The notes under the pieces: model-generated
Database searches by the model: none
Seen by the model: the letters and a program-made list of their open reading frames with translations, nothing else
What the model was told of the DNA's origin: nothing
Shown here: one piece after another, positions 25,661-35,279 of the stretch
How positions within the stretch are numbered: the first letter of the stretch is position 1
Layout: every line of letters starts with the position of its first letter
Made by a program: the position numbers and the translations under genes
DNA from: Streptomyces cellostaticus
GTDB taxonomy: Bacteria; Actinomycetota; Actinomycetes; Streptomycetales; Streptomycetaceae
Direction of reading: 5' to 3'
Assembly (NCBI RefSeq): GCF_023630175.1
Contig: NZ_JALLIN010000005.1
Span: 124,001 to 188,000, forward strand
DNA length: 64,000 nt

Positions 25661-25872
25661 TTGTCCACAATGTGTGGTGAATCTTGTGCACACGGTGCCG
25701 CCACGGCTGTGCCCCCTGCCGCTCGGATGTGTTTCCGCAGGTGGGGCAGGGGGCGAACGGGTGTCCGGGTGCTGATGGGGCAGTCATACCGGCGTCAACG
25801 GCCAGTGGGTTATCCACAGATCGTAGTCTTTTCCCCAGGAGGGTGTGGACGACGTTGCAATCCTGTGGATAA
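25661..25872. promoter_or_regulatory. DnaA-box cluster outside oriC
   Basis: The rhomboid-crgA gap contains TTGTCCACA (25661-25669), TTGTGCACA (25684-25692, one mismatch), TTATCCACA (25810-25818), and on the minus strand TCGTCCACA (25844-25852) and TTATCCACA (25864-25872). Five boxes in 212 bp is far above chance at this GC content. There is no DnaA or DnaN gene beside it, so it is not the canonical oriC. It could titrate DnaA like E. coli datA; clusters of this kind have been reported in Streptomyces. Confidence 0.8.
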
Positions 25873-25911
25873 CTCAGTGAACAGCCCTGGGCAGAGCCGG
25901 TCCGGAGCAGG

Positions 25912-26166
25912 CTACTTCCACTGCGTGGAGACACCGAACCCGGCGGCGATGAAGCCGAAACCGACCACGATGTTCCAGTTGTCCAGGCTGTCGATGGGCA
26001 GCGAGCCGTCCGTGACGTAGAAGACGACGATCCAGGCCAGGCCGATCAGGAACATGGCCAGCATGACCGGCGCGACCCAGGCGCGGTTGGTGAGCTTGAT
26101 GGCCTGCCCCTGCTTCGCGGGCGGGGGCGTGTAGTCGGCCTTCTTGCGGATACGTGACTTCGGCAC
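25912..26166 (-). CDS. crgA: Cell division protein CrgA
   Basis: An 84-residue membrane protein: basic N-terminus ([20 protein letters not shown]) and two TMs ([40 protein letters not shown]). CrgA coordinates growth and septation and inhibits FtsZ-ring formation in Streptomyces. The GTG at 26166 has GGAGAGA 5-12 bases upstream. Full length for the family. Confidence 0.95.
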   Translation of the reverse strand: MPKSRIRKKADYTPPPAKQGQAIKLTNRAWVAPVMLAMFLIGLAWIVVFYVTDGSLPIDSLDNWNIVVGFGFIAAGFGVSTQWK

Positions 26167-26306
26167 GAGGGTCTCTCCTGTCGATGCGCTGCGTGGCCGC
26201 GCAGGTAACTGGGTCGGTCCGGGGCAGCGTACAAGGGGACACTTAGCGCTCCCCCGGGCGTCCGTTAGCGTAGTCCTTCCGCGGCGCCGAAGGAGATAAG
26301 GGTACG

Positions 26307-27095
26307 TTGAGCAATTCTGCCGACTCCCCCGGGACGGGATCAACGGGTTCCGGACCCGTTCGTCCGCCACGCCTGCGCCCGGCGCGGATTCTCACGGTGG
26401 CGGTGTTCGCGCTGGCCGGCCTGATCTTCGTCACCAGCTTCAACACGGCCAAGGGCACCGACATCCGCCAGGACGCCTCCCTGCTCAAGCTGTCCGACCT
26501 GATCCAGGACCGCAGCCACAAGAACAAGCAGCTCGACGAGTCCAACGCGGCCCTGCGCGACGACGTGGAGTCGCTCGCCGAGGGCGACGGCGGCAGCTCC
26601 AGGGCGCAGGACGAGAGGCTGAGCGGCCTGGAGAAGGGCGCGGGCACCCAGGAGGTCAAGGGCAGCGCCGTCACCGTCACCCTCGACGACGCCCCGCCGA
26701 ACGCCACCGCCAAGCTCCCTGGCTACCCCGAGCCGCAGCCCGACTACCTGGTCATCCACCAGCAGGACCTGCAGGCCGTGGTGAACGCGCTGTGGCAGGG
26801 CGGGGCCAAGGGCATCAAGGTCATGGACCAGCGGCTGATCTCCACCAGCGCGGTGCGGTGCGTCGGCAACACCCTGATCCTCCAGGGCCGCGTCTACTCA
26901 CCGCCGTACAAGATCACCGCGGTGGGTGACCCGGAGCGGCTGCGGCAGTCGCTCGCCGCGAGCAAGGCGATCCAGACCTACATGGTGTACGTCAACGTCT
27001 ACGGTCTGGGCTGGAAGGTCACCGAGGACGGGACGGTGACCCTGCCGGGCTACTCGGGCACCGTCAACCTCCACTACGCGCAGCCCGCGCGGTAG
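26307..27095 (+). CDS. DUF881 membrane-anchored protein
   Basis: A 262-residue protein: one N-terminal TM ([20 protein letters not shown]), a coiled coil ([20 protein letters not shown]), then the extracytoplasmic DUF881 fold ([40 protein letters not shown]). DUF881 proteins neighbour division and cell-wall genes in actinobacteria. TTG start at 26307 with AAGGAG 11 bases upstream. Divergent from crgA. Confidence 0.9.
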   Translation: MSNSADSPGTGSTGSGPVRPPRLRPARILTVAVFALAGLIFVTSFNTAKGTDIRQDASLLKLSDLIQDRSHKNKQLDESNAALRDDVESLAEGDGGSSRAQDERLSGLEKGAGTQEVKGSAVTVTLDDAPPNATAKLPGYPEPQPDYLVIHQQDLQAVVNALWQGGAKGIKVMDQRLISTSAVRCVGNTLILQGRVYSPPYKITAVGDPERLRQSLAASKAIQTYMVYVNVYGLGWKVTEDGTVTLPGYSGTVNLHYAQPAR

Positions 27096-27316
27096 CCGCC
27101 GGCCCCGGGCCCGGTGGTGCGCCGCCGCCGCCGAACCGCGGCGGCCGGCGTTGAGGTGATCGGCCCCCTGTCACGTACGTCCGGGTACACGCGTCCGGGC
27201 GGGTCCCCCGCGCTGACCAAGCAGCCCGCGGAGTCAGGCCAACCGAGGCTCCACGCCGTTAGTCTGGTGCCGTACGGCGTGGGTTACCGGTGCCGTGGTG
27301 AGACGGAAGGGACGGC

Positions 27317-27478
27317 ATGTACGGCTGGATCTGGCGGCATCTGCCGGGGAACGTGTGGGTGAAGGCACTGGTCTCGCTCGTCCTGGCCCTGGCCGTGGTC
27401 TACGTCCTCTTCCAGTACGTCTTCCCCTGGGCCGAACCGCTGCTGCCCTTCAACGATGTGACGGTGGACAACCAGTGA
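27317..27478 (+). CDS. Small conserved membrane protein, 53 aa
   Basis: MYGWIWRHLPGNVWVKALVS begins a 53-residue protein with one strong TM (VSLVLALAVVYVLFQYVF) and an acidic C-terminus (PFNDVTVDNQ). ATG at 27317 with GGAAGGGA upstream. Its TGA overlaps the GTG of the amidotransferase, implying translational coupling. Found at this site in Streptomyces; function unknown. Confidence 0.8.
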   Translation: MYGWIWRHLPGNVWVKALVSLVLALAVVYVLFQYVFPWAEPLLPFNDVTVDNQ

Positions 27479-28113
27479 GCGCGCGGATTCTCGTCGTCGA
27501 CAACTACGACAGCTTCGTCTTCAACCTGGTCCAGTACCTGTACCAGCTGGGCGCCGAGTGCGAGGTGCTGCGCAACGACGAGGTGTCGACCGCGCACGCG
27601 CAGGACGGTTTCGACGGAGTGCTGCTGTCCCCGGGACCGGGCACGCCGGAGCAGGCGGGTGTGTGCGTGGACATGGTCCGGCACTGCGCGGCGACCGGCG
27701 TCCCCGTCTTCGGGGTGTGCCTGGGCATGCAGTCGATGCAGGTCGCCTACGGCGGTGTGGTGGACCGGGCGCCCGAACTGCTGCACGGCAAGACCTCGCC
27801 GGTGGAGCACGGGGGCCGGGGTGTCTTCGCCGGACTGCCCTCGCCGTTCACGGCGACCCGCTACCACTCGCTGGCGGCGGAGCCCGCGACCGTCCCGGAC
27901 GAGCTCGAGGTCACGGCCCGCACCCACGACGGCATCATCATGGGCCTGCGGCACCGTGAACTCCCGGTCGAGGGCGTGCAGTTCCATCCCGAGTCGGTGC
28001 TGACCGAGCACGGGCACCGGATGCTGGCCAACTGGCTGGTGGAGTGCGGCGACGAGGGCGCGGTGGCGAGGTCGGCGGGGCTGGCCCCGGTGGTGGGCAG
28101 GGCCACGGCGTGA
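27475..28113 (+). CDS. Glutamine amidotransferase, component II of aminodeoxychorismate/anthranilate synthase
   Basis: A 212-residue class I amidotransferase that hydrolyses glutamine and passes ammonia to a chorismate-binding partner. Triad: Cys in PVFGVCLGMQSMQVAYGG, His-Glu in VEGVQFHPESVLTEHG; oxyanion loop LLSPGPGTPEQAG. The chorismate-binding partner is absent, so para-aminobenzoate versus tryptophan synthesis cannot be decided. GTG at 27475 overlaps the previous stop. Confidence 0.92.
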   Translation: MSARILVVDNYDSFVFNLVQYLYQLGAECEVLRNDEVSTAHAQDGFDGVLLSPGPGTPEQAGVCVDMVRHCAATGVPVFGVCLGMQSMQVAYGGVVDRAPELLHGKTSPVEHGGRGVFAGLPSPFTATRYHSLAAEPATVPDELEVTARTHDGIIMGLRHRELPVEGVQFHPESVLTEHGHRMLANWLVECGDEGAVARSAGLAPVVGRATA

Positions 28114-29168
28114 CCGCGCTGCGCCCGGAGCGCGAGACCGATGCCTCGTACGGGGATCAGTCGTACGAGGCCTCCGGTGCGCTCGGGCAGTGGCACGTCG
28201 CGGGGTCGGCGCCGGGAGAGCCGTACCGGGCCGCTCTCGACGACGAGACGATGGCGCTGCGGCTCCCCGATCCGGCAGGGGGCCCCGGGAACGGGGCCCT
28301 GGGCGCCTCAGGGGCCTCTTCCGACTCCGCCGCCTCCGGACCCTCGGAGGGTGGCCGTGCGGCCCGCAGGAAGGCCGCCAAGCGGCGCGGAGGGCGTCAC
28401 GGCGCAGCGCCCCGGGAGGCCGCGTCCCCGGCCGGACCGGGGGCGGGCCGGCCGTTGTCCCGTGTCGAGGCCCGGCGGCAGGCGAGGCTGCGCAAGCCGG
28501 GCCCCGGTGTCATCGCGAGCCGGGCGATCGGCGAGGTGTTCATCACCACCGGCGTGCTGATGCTGCTGTTCGTCACCTACCAGCTCTGGTGGACGAACGT
28601 CCGCGCGCACGCGCAGGCGGGCAGCGAGACGCACCAGTTGCAGGACGACTGGGCGAACGGCAAGCGGGCCCCGGGGGTGTTCGAGCCGGGGCAGGGCTTC
28701 GCGATACTCCACATCCCCGAGCTGGACGTGGTGGCGCCGATCGCCGAGGGCGTCAGCAACAAGAAGGTGCTCGACAAGGGGATGGTCGGGCACTACGGCG
28801 AGGACCCGCTGAAGACGGCGATGCCGGACGCGAGGACGGGCAACTTCGGGCTGGCGGCGCACCGCAACACGCATGGTGAGCCGTTCCGGTACATCAACAG
28901 GCTGAAGCCGGGTGACCCGGTCGTGGTCGAGACGCAGGACACGTACTTCGTGTACAAGGTGACCTCGATGCTGCCGGTGACCCCGCCGTCCAACACCAGC
29001 GTCCTGAACCCGGTGCCCAAGGGCTCCGGGTTCACCGGGCCGGGCCGCTACATCACCCTCACCACCTGTACGCCGGAGTTCACCAGCAAGTACCGGCTGA
29101 TCGTCTGGGGCAAGATGATCGAGGAACGCCCGCGCAGCAAGGGCAAGCCGGACGCGCTCATCGAGTAG
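28110..29168 (+). CDS. srtE2: Class E sortase (SrtE2-like)
   Basis: A 352-residue sortase, a cysteine transpeptidase that attaches surface proteins to the cell wall. A long disordered N-terminal region (1-135) precedes one TM (IGEVFITTGVLMLLFVTYQL). The catalytic core has His in LAAHRNTHGEPF, Cys in ITLTTCTPEFTSKYR and Arg four residues on. In S. coelicolor two adjacent SrtE enzymes anchor long chaplins for aerial growth. GTG at 28110 overlaps the amidotransferase stop. Confidence 0.92.
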   Translation: MTALRPERETDASYGDQSYEASGALGQWHVAGSAPGEPYRAALDDETMALRLPDPAGGPGNGALGASGASSDSAASGPSEGGRAARRKAAKRRGGRHGAAPREAASPAGPGAGRPLSRVEARRQARLRKPGPGVIASRAIGEVFITTGVLMLLFVTYQLWWTNVRAHAQAGSETHQLQDDWANGKRAPGVFEPGQGFAILHIPELDVVAPIAEGVSNKKVLDKGMVGHYGEDPLKTAMPDARTGNFGLAAHRNTHGEPFRYINRLKPGDPVVVETQDTYFVYKVTSMLPVTPPSNTSVLNPVPKGSGFTGPGRYITLTTCTPEFTSKYRLIVWGKMIEERPRSKGKPDALIE

Positions 29169-29181
29169 GGGCAACAAGACT

Positions 29182-29934
29182 GTGGCAGCGACCGCCGACG
29201 ACACCGAAGACCACACGGACGCGTCCGGCGCGACGCCCGTCCCGGGCCGCCGAGGCCCCGGCCGGGTCGCGCTGGCGGTCAGCTTCCTCGGTGAACTGCT
29301 CATCACCGCGGGCGTGGTGATGGGCCTGTTCGTCGTCTACTCCCTGTGGTGGACGAACGTCATAGCGGACCGCAAGGCGGACCGGCAGGCCGACCGGGTC
29401 CGCGACCACTGGGCCCGGTCCACCGACACGGGTCCCGGCGCGCTGGACACCAAGGACGGCATCGGCTTCCTGCACGTCCCCGCGATGCGCAACGGCGCGG
29501 TACTGGTGGAGAAGGGCACCGATGAGGACATCCTGAACGACGGTGTGGCCGGCTACTACACGGATCCCGTCAAGGCCGCGCTGCCCACCACCGGGAAGAA
29601 GGGCAACTTCGCCCTGGCCGCCCACCGGGACGGTCACGGCGCGAAGTTCCACAACATCGACAAGCTGAGGGAAGGCGACCCGATCGTCTTCGAGACGAAG
29701 GACGACTGGTACGTCTACAAGGTCTACTCGATCCTCCCGGAGACCTCGAAGTACAACGTCGAGGTCCTCTCCGGGATCCCCGAGGAATCGGGCAGGAAGA
29801 AGCCGGGCCACTACATCACCCTGACCACCTGCACCCCCGTCTACACCTCGCGCTACCGGTACGTGGTGTGGGGCGAACTGGTCCGCGTGGACAAGGTGAA
29901 CAGCGAGCGGACGCCGCCGGCGGAGCTGCGCTGA
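29182..29934 (+). CDS. srtE1: Class E sortase (SrtE1-like)
   Basis: A 250-residue second sortase: TM at about 32-55 (FLGELLITAGVVMGLFVVYS), His in LAAHRDGHGAKFH, Cys in ITLTTCTPVYTSRYRYVVWG. It follows SrtE2 by 13 bases. Closely similar active sites indicate a tandem duplication. Matches the srtE2-srtE1 order known in S. coelicolor. GTG start at 29182. Confidence 0.92.
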   Translation: MAATADDTEDHTDASGATPVPGRRGPGRVALAVSFLGELLITAGVVMGLFVVYSLWWTNVIADRKADRQADRVRDHWARSTDTGPGALDTKDGIGFLHVPAMRNGAVLVEKGTDEDILNDGVAGYYTDPVKAALPTTGKKGNFALAAHRDGHGAKFHNIDKLREGDPIVFETKDDWYVYKVYSILPETSKYNVEVLSGIPEESGRKKPGHYITLTTCTPVYTSRYRYVVWGELVRVDKVNSERTPPAELR

Positions 29935-30099
29935 GGTGACCGGCCCTCCCCGCGGCGCCGGGCCCGGGCCCGTGTCCGTGCCCGAGGAACCTCAGGGGTG
30001 CGACGGCGCTTCCATCCGGGACCCCGGCCGCCGCGAGGGGCTTCCGCGTCCTGGGACCGCCGCCGTCGCACGCGTTCCGTCGGGCTGACGACCGGAAGA

Positions 30100-30143
30100 A
30101 CGAGCGGGCCCCTGCCGGACGGTTCCGGCAGGGGCCCGCTCGT
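30100..30143. terminator. Strong bidirectional terminator between srtE1 and pknB
   Basis: A 20-bp perfect stem (30100-30119 with 30124-30143) and a CGGT tetraloop, 12 bases past pknB's stop and 165 past srtE1. Confidence 0.92.
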
Positions 30144-30154
30144 GGTGTCGGGCG

Positions 30155-32152
30155 TCAGCCCCTGACGCCGCCGAAGAAGTTGGTGCCGCCGTCGTTTCCG
30201 CCGTTATTGCCGTTCTGGCCGCCGACGGTGATCAGGTCGACGGTCGAGCCGCGCTGGACGGTGCTCCCCTGGCCCGGGTTCGACGTGAAGACGATCGCGT
30301 TGTCGTCCTGGGTGGGGGTGATGTTGCCGACCTGCAGGCCCGCCTGCTGCAGCATCCTCTTGGCGTCCTTGAGCTTCTGGCCCTGGATGTTCGGGACCTG
30401 CACCTGCTGGTTCTGCACCTTGCCGACGTTGATGGCCACCGGGGTGTTCTTGGCGACCTCGCTGCCCGCCGCCGGGGTGGTCGAGAGGACCTTGCCGTCG
30501 TCGTCGGGGTTGTCGGTCGGGGTGTCGTTGCAGGTCGCGTTGGGGGCCAGGCCCTTCGACTGCAGTTCGGCCTTGGCCTCGTCACAGGTCTTGCCCGTGA
30601 CGTCCGGGACCGCGACCTTCTCCTCGGCCTTGGCGACCGTGAGGACGATCGTGGAGCCCTTCTGCCGGCTGGTGCCGCCGTCCGGGTCCTGCTTGGTGAC
30701 CACGCCGGGGGTCTGGGTGGACGTCTCGGTCTTCTTCTGGACCTCGAAGCCCTTCTTCTTCAGCTGGGCCTCGGCCTGGTCGTACTGGATGCCGAGGACG
30801 TCGGGGACGGTGACCTTGGGCGCGCCCGTGGACACCACCAGGGTGATGGTGTCGCCCTTCTTCACGTCCGAGCCCGCCGTCGGGTCCTGGTCGCAGACGT
30901 TGCCCTTCGGCTGGTTCTCGCAGGGCTTGCGCGTGGGGGGCGCCAGCTTCAGGCTCCGGTTCTCGGCCATCTTCTGGGCCGTGGCGTAGCTGTTGCCGAC
31001 GAAGGACGGGGCGGCGAACGTGTCGTTCTCGCCGTCGTGACCGCTGAAGATCCACTGCCCGATCAGGACGGCGCCCACGAGCACCAGGATGCCCGCGACC
31101 ACGAGGAGGATCGTGGAGGAGTTGTTCTTCTTCTGCTGACGGCGGCGGTCCGGGCGGTCGTCGTAGCCGTATCCGCCGTCGTCGGGGTTCATCGGTGGGA
31201 GCATGCTGGTCGCTCCCGCGCCCGCGTCCGACCGCAGTGCCGTCGTCGGCTGGTCGTCGGGGTAGCCGCCGTAGCCCGCCGCGCCGGCGGCGCCCATCGC
31301 GGCGGCGACCGGCTGGCCGTCGAGGCAGGCTTCGATGTCGGCGCGCATCTCGTCGGCCGACTGGTAACGGTAGTTCGGGTCCTTGACCAGCGCCTTCAGG
31401 ACGATGGCGTCCATATCGGGCGTGATCTCGGGGTCGAAGACCGAGGGAGCCTGCGGCTCCTCGCGGACGTGCTGGTAGGCCACGGCCACGGGGGAGTCGC
31501 CGACGAAGGGCGGGCGGACGGTCAGCAGTTCGTAGAGGAGGCAGCCCGTCGAATAGAGGTCCGAGCGGGCGTCGACCTGCTCGCCCTTGGCCTGCTCCGG
31601 GGAGAGGTACTGGGCGGTGCCGATGACCGCCGCCGTCTGGGTCATGGTCATGCCGGAGTCGCCCATGGCGCGGGCGATGCCGAAGTCCATGACCTTGACC
31701 TGGCCGTTGCGGGTCAGCATGACGTTGGCCGGCTTGATGTCACGGTGGACGATGCCGGCCCGGTGCGAGTACTCCAGGGCCTGGAGGATGCCGATGGTCA
31801 TCTCCAGCGTCCGCTCCGGCAGCAGCTTGCGACCGGAGTGGAGGAGCTCACGGAGCGTGGAGCCGTCGACGTACTCCATCACGATGTACGGGATCGAGAC
31901 CCCGTCGATGTAGTCCTCGCCCGTGTCGTAGACCGCGACGATCGCGGGATGGTTGAGCGAGGCGGCCGACTGGGCCTCCCGGCGGAACCGGGCCTGGAAG
32001 GACGGATCGCGCGCGAGGTCCGCGCGCAGCGTCTTCACCGCAACGGTGCGGCCGAGACGGGTGTCATGCGCGAGGTAGACCTCCGCCATGCCACCACGAC
32101 CGAGCACCTGGCCCAGCTCGTACCGGCCGCCGAGGCGACGCGGCTCTTCCAT
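30155..32152 (-). CDS. pknB: Ser/Thr protein kinase PknB with PASTA domains
   Basis: A 665-residue receptor kinase. Kinase domain 1-280: LGRGGMAEVYLAHD, VAVKTL, IVHRDIKPANVML, MDFGIARAM, GTAQYLSPEQAKGE. A linker, one TM near 347-367 (ILLVVAGILVLVGAVLIGQW), and four PASTA repeats (such as VTVPDVLGIQYDQAEAQLKK) that sense muropeptides or lipid II. It controls peptidoglycan synthesis and division. ATG at 32152. Last gene of the leftward fhaA-fhaB-pstP-rodA-pbpA-pknB unit. Confidence 0.96.
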   Translation of the reverse strand: MEEPRRLGGRYELGQVLGRGGMAEVYLAHDTRLGRTVAVKTLRADLARDPSFQARFRREAQSAASLNHPAIVAVYDTGEDYIDGVSIPYIVMEYVDGSTLRELLHSGRKLLPERTLEMTIGILQALEYSHRAGIVHRDIKPANVMLTRNGQVKVMDFGIARAMGDSGMTMTQTAAVIGTAQYLSPEQAKGEQVDARSDLYSTGCLLYELLTVRPPFVGDSPVAVAYQHVREEPQAPSVFDPEITPDMDAIVLKALVKDPNYRYQSADEMRADIEACLDGQPVAAAMGAAGAAGYGGYPDDQPTTALRSDAGAGATSMLPPMNPDDGGYGYDDRPDRRRQQKKNNSSTILLVVAGILVLVGAVLIGQWIFSGHDGENDTFAAPSFVGNSYATAQKMAENRSLKLAPPTRKPCENQPKGNVCDQDPTAGSDVKKGDTITLVVSTGAPKVTVPDVLGIQYDQAEAQLKKKGFEVQKKTETSTQTPGVVTKQDPDGGTSRQKGSTIVLTVAKAEEKVAVPDVTGKTCDEAKAELQSKGLAPNATCNDTPTDNPDDDGKVLSTTPAAGSEVAKNTPVAINVGKVQNQQVQVPNIQGQKLKDAKRMLQQAGLQVGNITPTQDDNAIVFTSNPGQGSTVQRGSTVDLITVGGQNGNNGGNDGGTNFFGGVRG

Positions 32153-32325
32153 AGCTACCTACCAGCCCTCTCCGTCGGTCTCGGCCGCGCACATGTCGTG
32201 TGCGGCCCGAGGCTGCCGTCCGGGCCTACCGTACCCGGCTCGCTCCGTGCGCCCTGGCCAAGCCCGGAACCCGATACAGGACCGGTATCGCTACGTGCAA
32301 CGATGTGAAGGGGACGTGAGCGGGT

Positions 32326-33804
32326 TCACTTCTTGGAGTTGATGACCGCCTCCATGACGTTCTTCGCGATCGGCGCGGCCAGGCCGCCGCCGGAGATGTC
32401 GTCACGGTTGGCGTTCTCGTCCTCGACCACCACGGCCACGGCGACCGGCGAGCTGTTGTCGCTGAGCTTGGCGTAGGAGATGAACCACGCGTAGGGGTTC
32501 GCGCTGTTCGCCACGCCGTGCTGGGCGGTACCGGTCTTGCCGCCGACGACCACTCCGTCACCGATCTGCGCCTTCTGACCCGTACCGCTCTTGACGACCG
32601 TCTCCATCATCGACTGCAGGATCTGCGCGTTCTGCGGGGACAGCGGCCGGCTCAGCTCCTCGGGGTCGGTCTTCGCGACCGGGTCGAGGTTGGAGGACTG
32701 CAGCTCGTCGACCATGTAGGGCTTCATCAGCTTGCCGTCGTTGGCCACGGCCGAGGCGACCATCGCCATCTGCAGCGGGGTGGCGGCGGTGTTGTACTGG
32801 CCGATGGAGGACAGTGCGGTCTGCGACGGGTTCATGTCGTCGGAGAACACCGAGGCGCTGGAGCGGACGGGGGTGAACTGCTCGGCGTCGAAGCCGAACT
32901 TCTTCGCCTCGTCCAGCATCTTCTCGTTGCCGAGGTCGGCGCCGATCTTGCCGAAGACGGTGTTGCAGGACACCCGCAGCGCCTCGCGCATGTCGGCGTC
33001 CTTGCAGGGGATGTTGCCCTCGTTCTTCAGCTCGGTGGTCGTGCCCTTCATGATGTAGGGCAGCGGCGAGTCGGTCTTCTCGTCGGCCGACTTGTACAGC
33101 CCGTTCTCCAGCGCGGCCGCCGCGGTGACCACCTTGAAGGTGGAGCCCGGCGGGTAGGTCTCGCGCAGTGCCCGGTTGAGGGCCGGGTCGGACGGGTCGT
33201 TCTTCTTCAGGATCTTGTTCCAGGCCTTGGAGTCCTTGTCCGTGTTGCCCGCGAAGGCCGACGGGTCGTACGACGGGTAGGAGGCCAGGGCCAGGATCTT
33301 GCCGGTGGAGGGTTCGAGGGCCACCACGGCGCCCTTGCCGCCCTGGGACTTCAGGCCGTTGTACGCGGCCTTCTGCGCGGCGGCGTTGAGCGTGGTGACG
33401 ACGTTGCCGCCCTGCTGGTCCTTGCCGGTGATCATGTCGAGGGTCTTGCGGAAGAAGAGCCGGTCGTCGTTGCCGGTGAGGATGCCGTCCTCGATGCTCT
33501 CCAGCTGGTTGGCGCCGAATGCCTGCGAGGAGTAGCCGGTGACCGGGGCCCACATGGCCCCGTCCTTGTAGGTGCGCTTGTACCTGAAGTCGCCGCTCTT
33601 GGACTCGACCGACCCGGTTATGGGGTTGCCGTCCACGATGATGTCGCCCCGCGGGTTGGCGTACCGCTCGATGGTGACCCGGCGGTTGTCCTTGTCGCTG
33701 GAGAGCTGGTCGGCCCTCAGGTACTGGAGGTAGTTGTCGCGGATCAGCAGGGCCAGCACGAGCAGGCCGCAGAAGATCGCGATTCGGCGCAGGGGCTTGT
33801 TCAT
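32326..33804 (-). CDS. pbpA: Penicillin-binding protein 2-type transpeptidase
   Basis: A 492-residue class B PBP that cross-links peptidoglycan. N-terminal TM (IAIFCGLLVLALLIRDNYLQ); motifs ETYPPGSTFKVV (nucleophile Ser of SxxK near 220), SCN in VSCNTVFG, and KTGTAQHG. Pairs with RodA; its ATG at 33804 overlaps the rodA stop (ATGA), so the two are coupled. Complete. Confidence 0.95.
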   Translation of the reverse strand: MNKPLRRIAIFCGLLVLALLIRDNYLQYLRADQLSSDKDNRRVTIERYANPRGDIIVDGNPITGSVESKSGDFRYKRTYKDGAMWAPVTGYSSQAFGANQLESIEDGILTGNDDRLFFRKTLDMITGKDQQGGNVVTTLNAAAQKAAYNGLKSQGGKGAVVALEPSTGKILALASYPSYDPSAFAGNTDKDSKAWNKILKKNDPSDPALNRALRETYPPGSTFKVVTAAAALENGLYKSADEKTDSPLPYIMKGTTTELKNEGNIPCKDADMREALRVSCNTVFGKIGADLGNEKMLDEAKKFGFDAEQFTPVRSSASVFSDDMNPSQTALSSIGQYNTAATPLQMAMVASAVANDGKLMKPYMVDELQSSNLDPVAKTDPEELSRPLSPQNAQILQSMMETVVKSGTGQKAQIGDGVVVGGKTGTAQHGVANSANPYAWFISYAKLSDNSSPVAVAVVVEDENANRDDISGGGLAAPIAKNVMEAVINSKK

Positions 33805-35252
33805 GACGGGCGGACCACCTGGGTCATCTCGGCGTCGGGGTTCGCGGCGGGGGCGGGTGCCGGGCGGCGGGCGGTGTCGCTGATGCGGATCAGGATGGCG
33901 ATCAGCGCCCAGTTGGCCAGCACGGAGGAACCGCCCGAGGCAAGGAACGGCATGGTCATACCGGTCAGCGGGATGAGCCCCATGACGCCGCCGGCCACCA
34001 CGAAGACCTGGAGGGCGAAGGCGCCGGACAGGCCGACGGCGAGCAGCTTGCCGAACGGGTCGCGGGCGGCGAGGGCGGTGCGTACGCCGCGTTCCACGAT
34101 CAGCCCGTAGACCAGGAGGATGGCCATGATGCCCGCGAGGCCCAGTTCCTCGCCGAAGGTCGCGAGGACGAAGTCGGAGTTGGCGGCGAACTTGATCAGG
34201 TCGGAGTGGCCCTGGCCCCAGCCGGTGCCGAGGGTGCCACCGGAACCGAACGCCCACAGGGACTGCTGGAGCTGGTCGGAGTGGAGGATGCCGTCGTGGG
34301 TGACCTGACGGCTGAGCTGGTACTCGCGCATCGGGTCGAGCCAGGCCCGTACACGCGTCTGGATGTGCGGCTCGAAGCTCGCCACACCGACGGCGCCGAC
34401 TGCGGACATCAGCAGACCGAAGACGATCCAGCTCGTCCGCTCGGTGGCGACGTACAGCATGATCACGAACATGCCGAAGAACAGCAGCGACGTACCGAGG
34501 TCGGTCTCGAAGACCAGGATGAGGATCGAGATCGCCCAGACGACGAGGATCGGGCCGAGGTCACGGCCGCGCGGCAGGTACAGGCCCATGAAGCGGCGGC
34601 TCGCGAGGGCCAGCGCGTCGCGCTTGACCATCAGGTAGCCCGCGAAGAACACGGCCAGGACGATCTTCGCGAACTCGCCGGGCTGGAGTGAGCCCAGGCC
34701 GGGGATGCGGATCCAGATCTTCGCGCCGTAGAGGTTGGCCCCGAGGCCGGGGATCAGCGGGAGGATGAGCAGGATCAGCGCGCCGAACATGGAGATGTAG
34801 GTGTAGCGCTGCAGGACGCGGTGGTCCTTCAGGAAGAACAGCACGGCGGCGAACAGGGCGATGCCGAAAGCGGTGTACAGCAGCTGGCGGGGGGCGGCCG
34901 GGGAGAATCCGCGCAGTGACTGCAGCAGCTTCGACTGGTCCAGCCGCCAGATGACCACCAGTCCGAGCCCGTTCAGCAGTGTCGCCAGCGGCAGCAGCAG
35001 CGGGTCGGCGTAGGCGGCGAACTTACGCACCACGAGGTGGGCGATGCCGGCCAGCAGGCCCAGGCCCAGGCCGTAGCCGAGCAGGCCGGCCGGGACCGAT
35101 CCGTCGATGGCCAGGCCCACGTTGGCATAGGCGAACACCGGGATGACCACCGCGAAGACCAGCAGGGCCAGCTCGGTGTTGCGGCGGCTCGGTGCGCCGA
35201 TGGCGCCGATCGTGGACGTGTGGTGCGTCGGTGTGTTCGAAGTACTGCTCAT
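33801..35252 (-). CDS. rodA: FtsW/RodA/SpoVE-family glycosyltransferase
   Basis: A 483-residue SEDS protein with about 12 TMs that polymerises lipid II into glycan strands. Recognisable parts: AKIWIRIPGLGSLQPGEFAK, LGTSLLFFGMFVIML, and LGLAGIMAILLVYGLI near the C-terminal TMs. ATG at 35252. Stop overlaps pbpA. A 27-base gap follows the pstP stop. Confidence 0.95.
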   Translation of the reverse strand: MSSTSNTPTHHTSTIGAIGAPSRRNTELALLVFAVVIPVFAYANVGLAIDGSVPAGLLGYGLGLGLLAGIAHLVVRKFAAYADPLLLPLATLLNGLGLVVIWRLDQSKLLQSLRGFSPAAPRQLLYTAFGIALFAAVLFFLKDHRVLQRYTYISMFGALILLILPLIPGLGANLYGAKIWIRIPGLGSLQPGEFAKIVLAVFFAGYLMVKRDALALASRRFMGLYLPRGRDLGPILVVWAISILILVFETDLGTSLLFFGMFVIMLYVATERTSWIVFGLLMSAVGAVGVASFEPHIQTRVRAWLDPMREYQLSRQVTHDGILHSDQLQQSLWAFGSGGTLGTGWGQGHSDLIKFAANSDFVLATFGEELGLAGIMAILLVYGLIVERGVRTALAARDPFGKLLAVGLSGAFALQVFVVAGGVMGLIPLTGMTMPFLASGGSSVLANWALIAILIRISDTARRPAPAPAANPDAEMTQVVRPS

Positions 35253-35279
35253 CGTGTGACAGGGCCTCTCACGGCGTGC

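Noticed and set aside
25661..25872. DnaA boxes as oriC itself
   Set aside because: No dnaA, dnaN or large AT-rich unwinding region adjoins; gyrA at the left edge indicates oriC lies outside the window.
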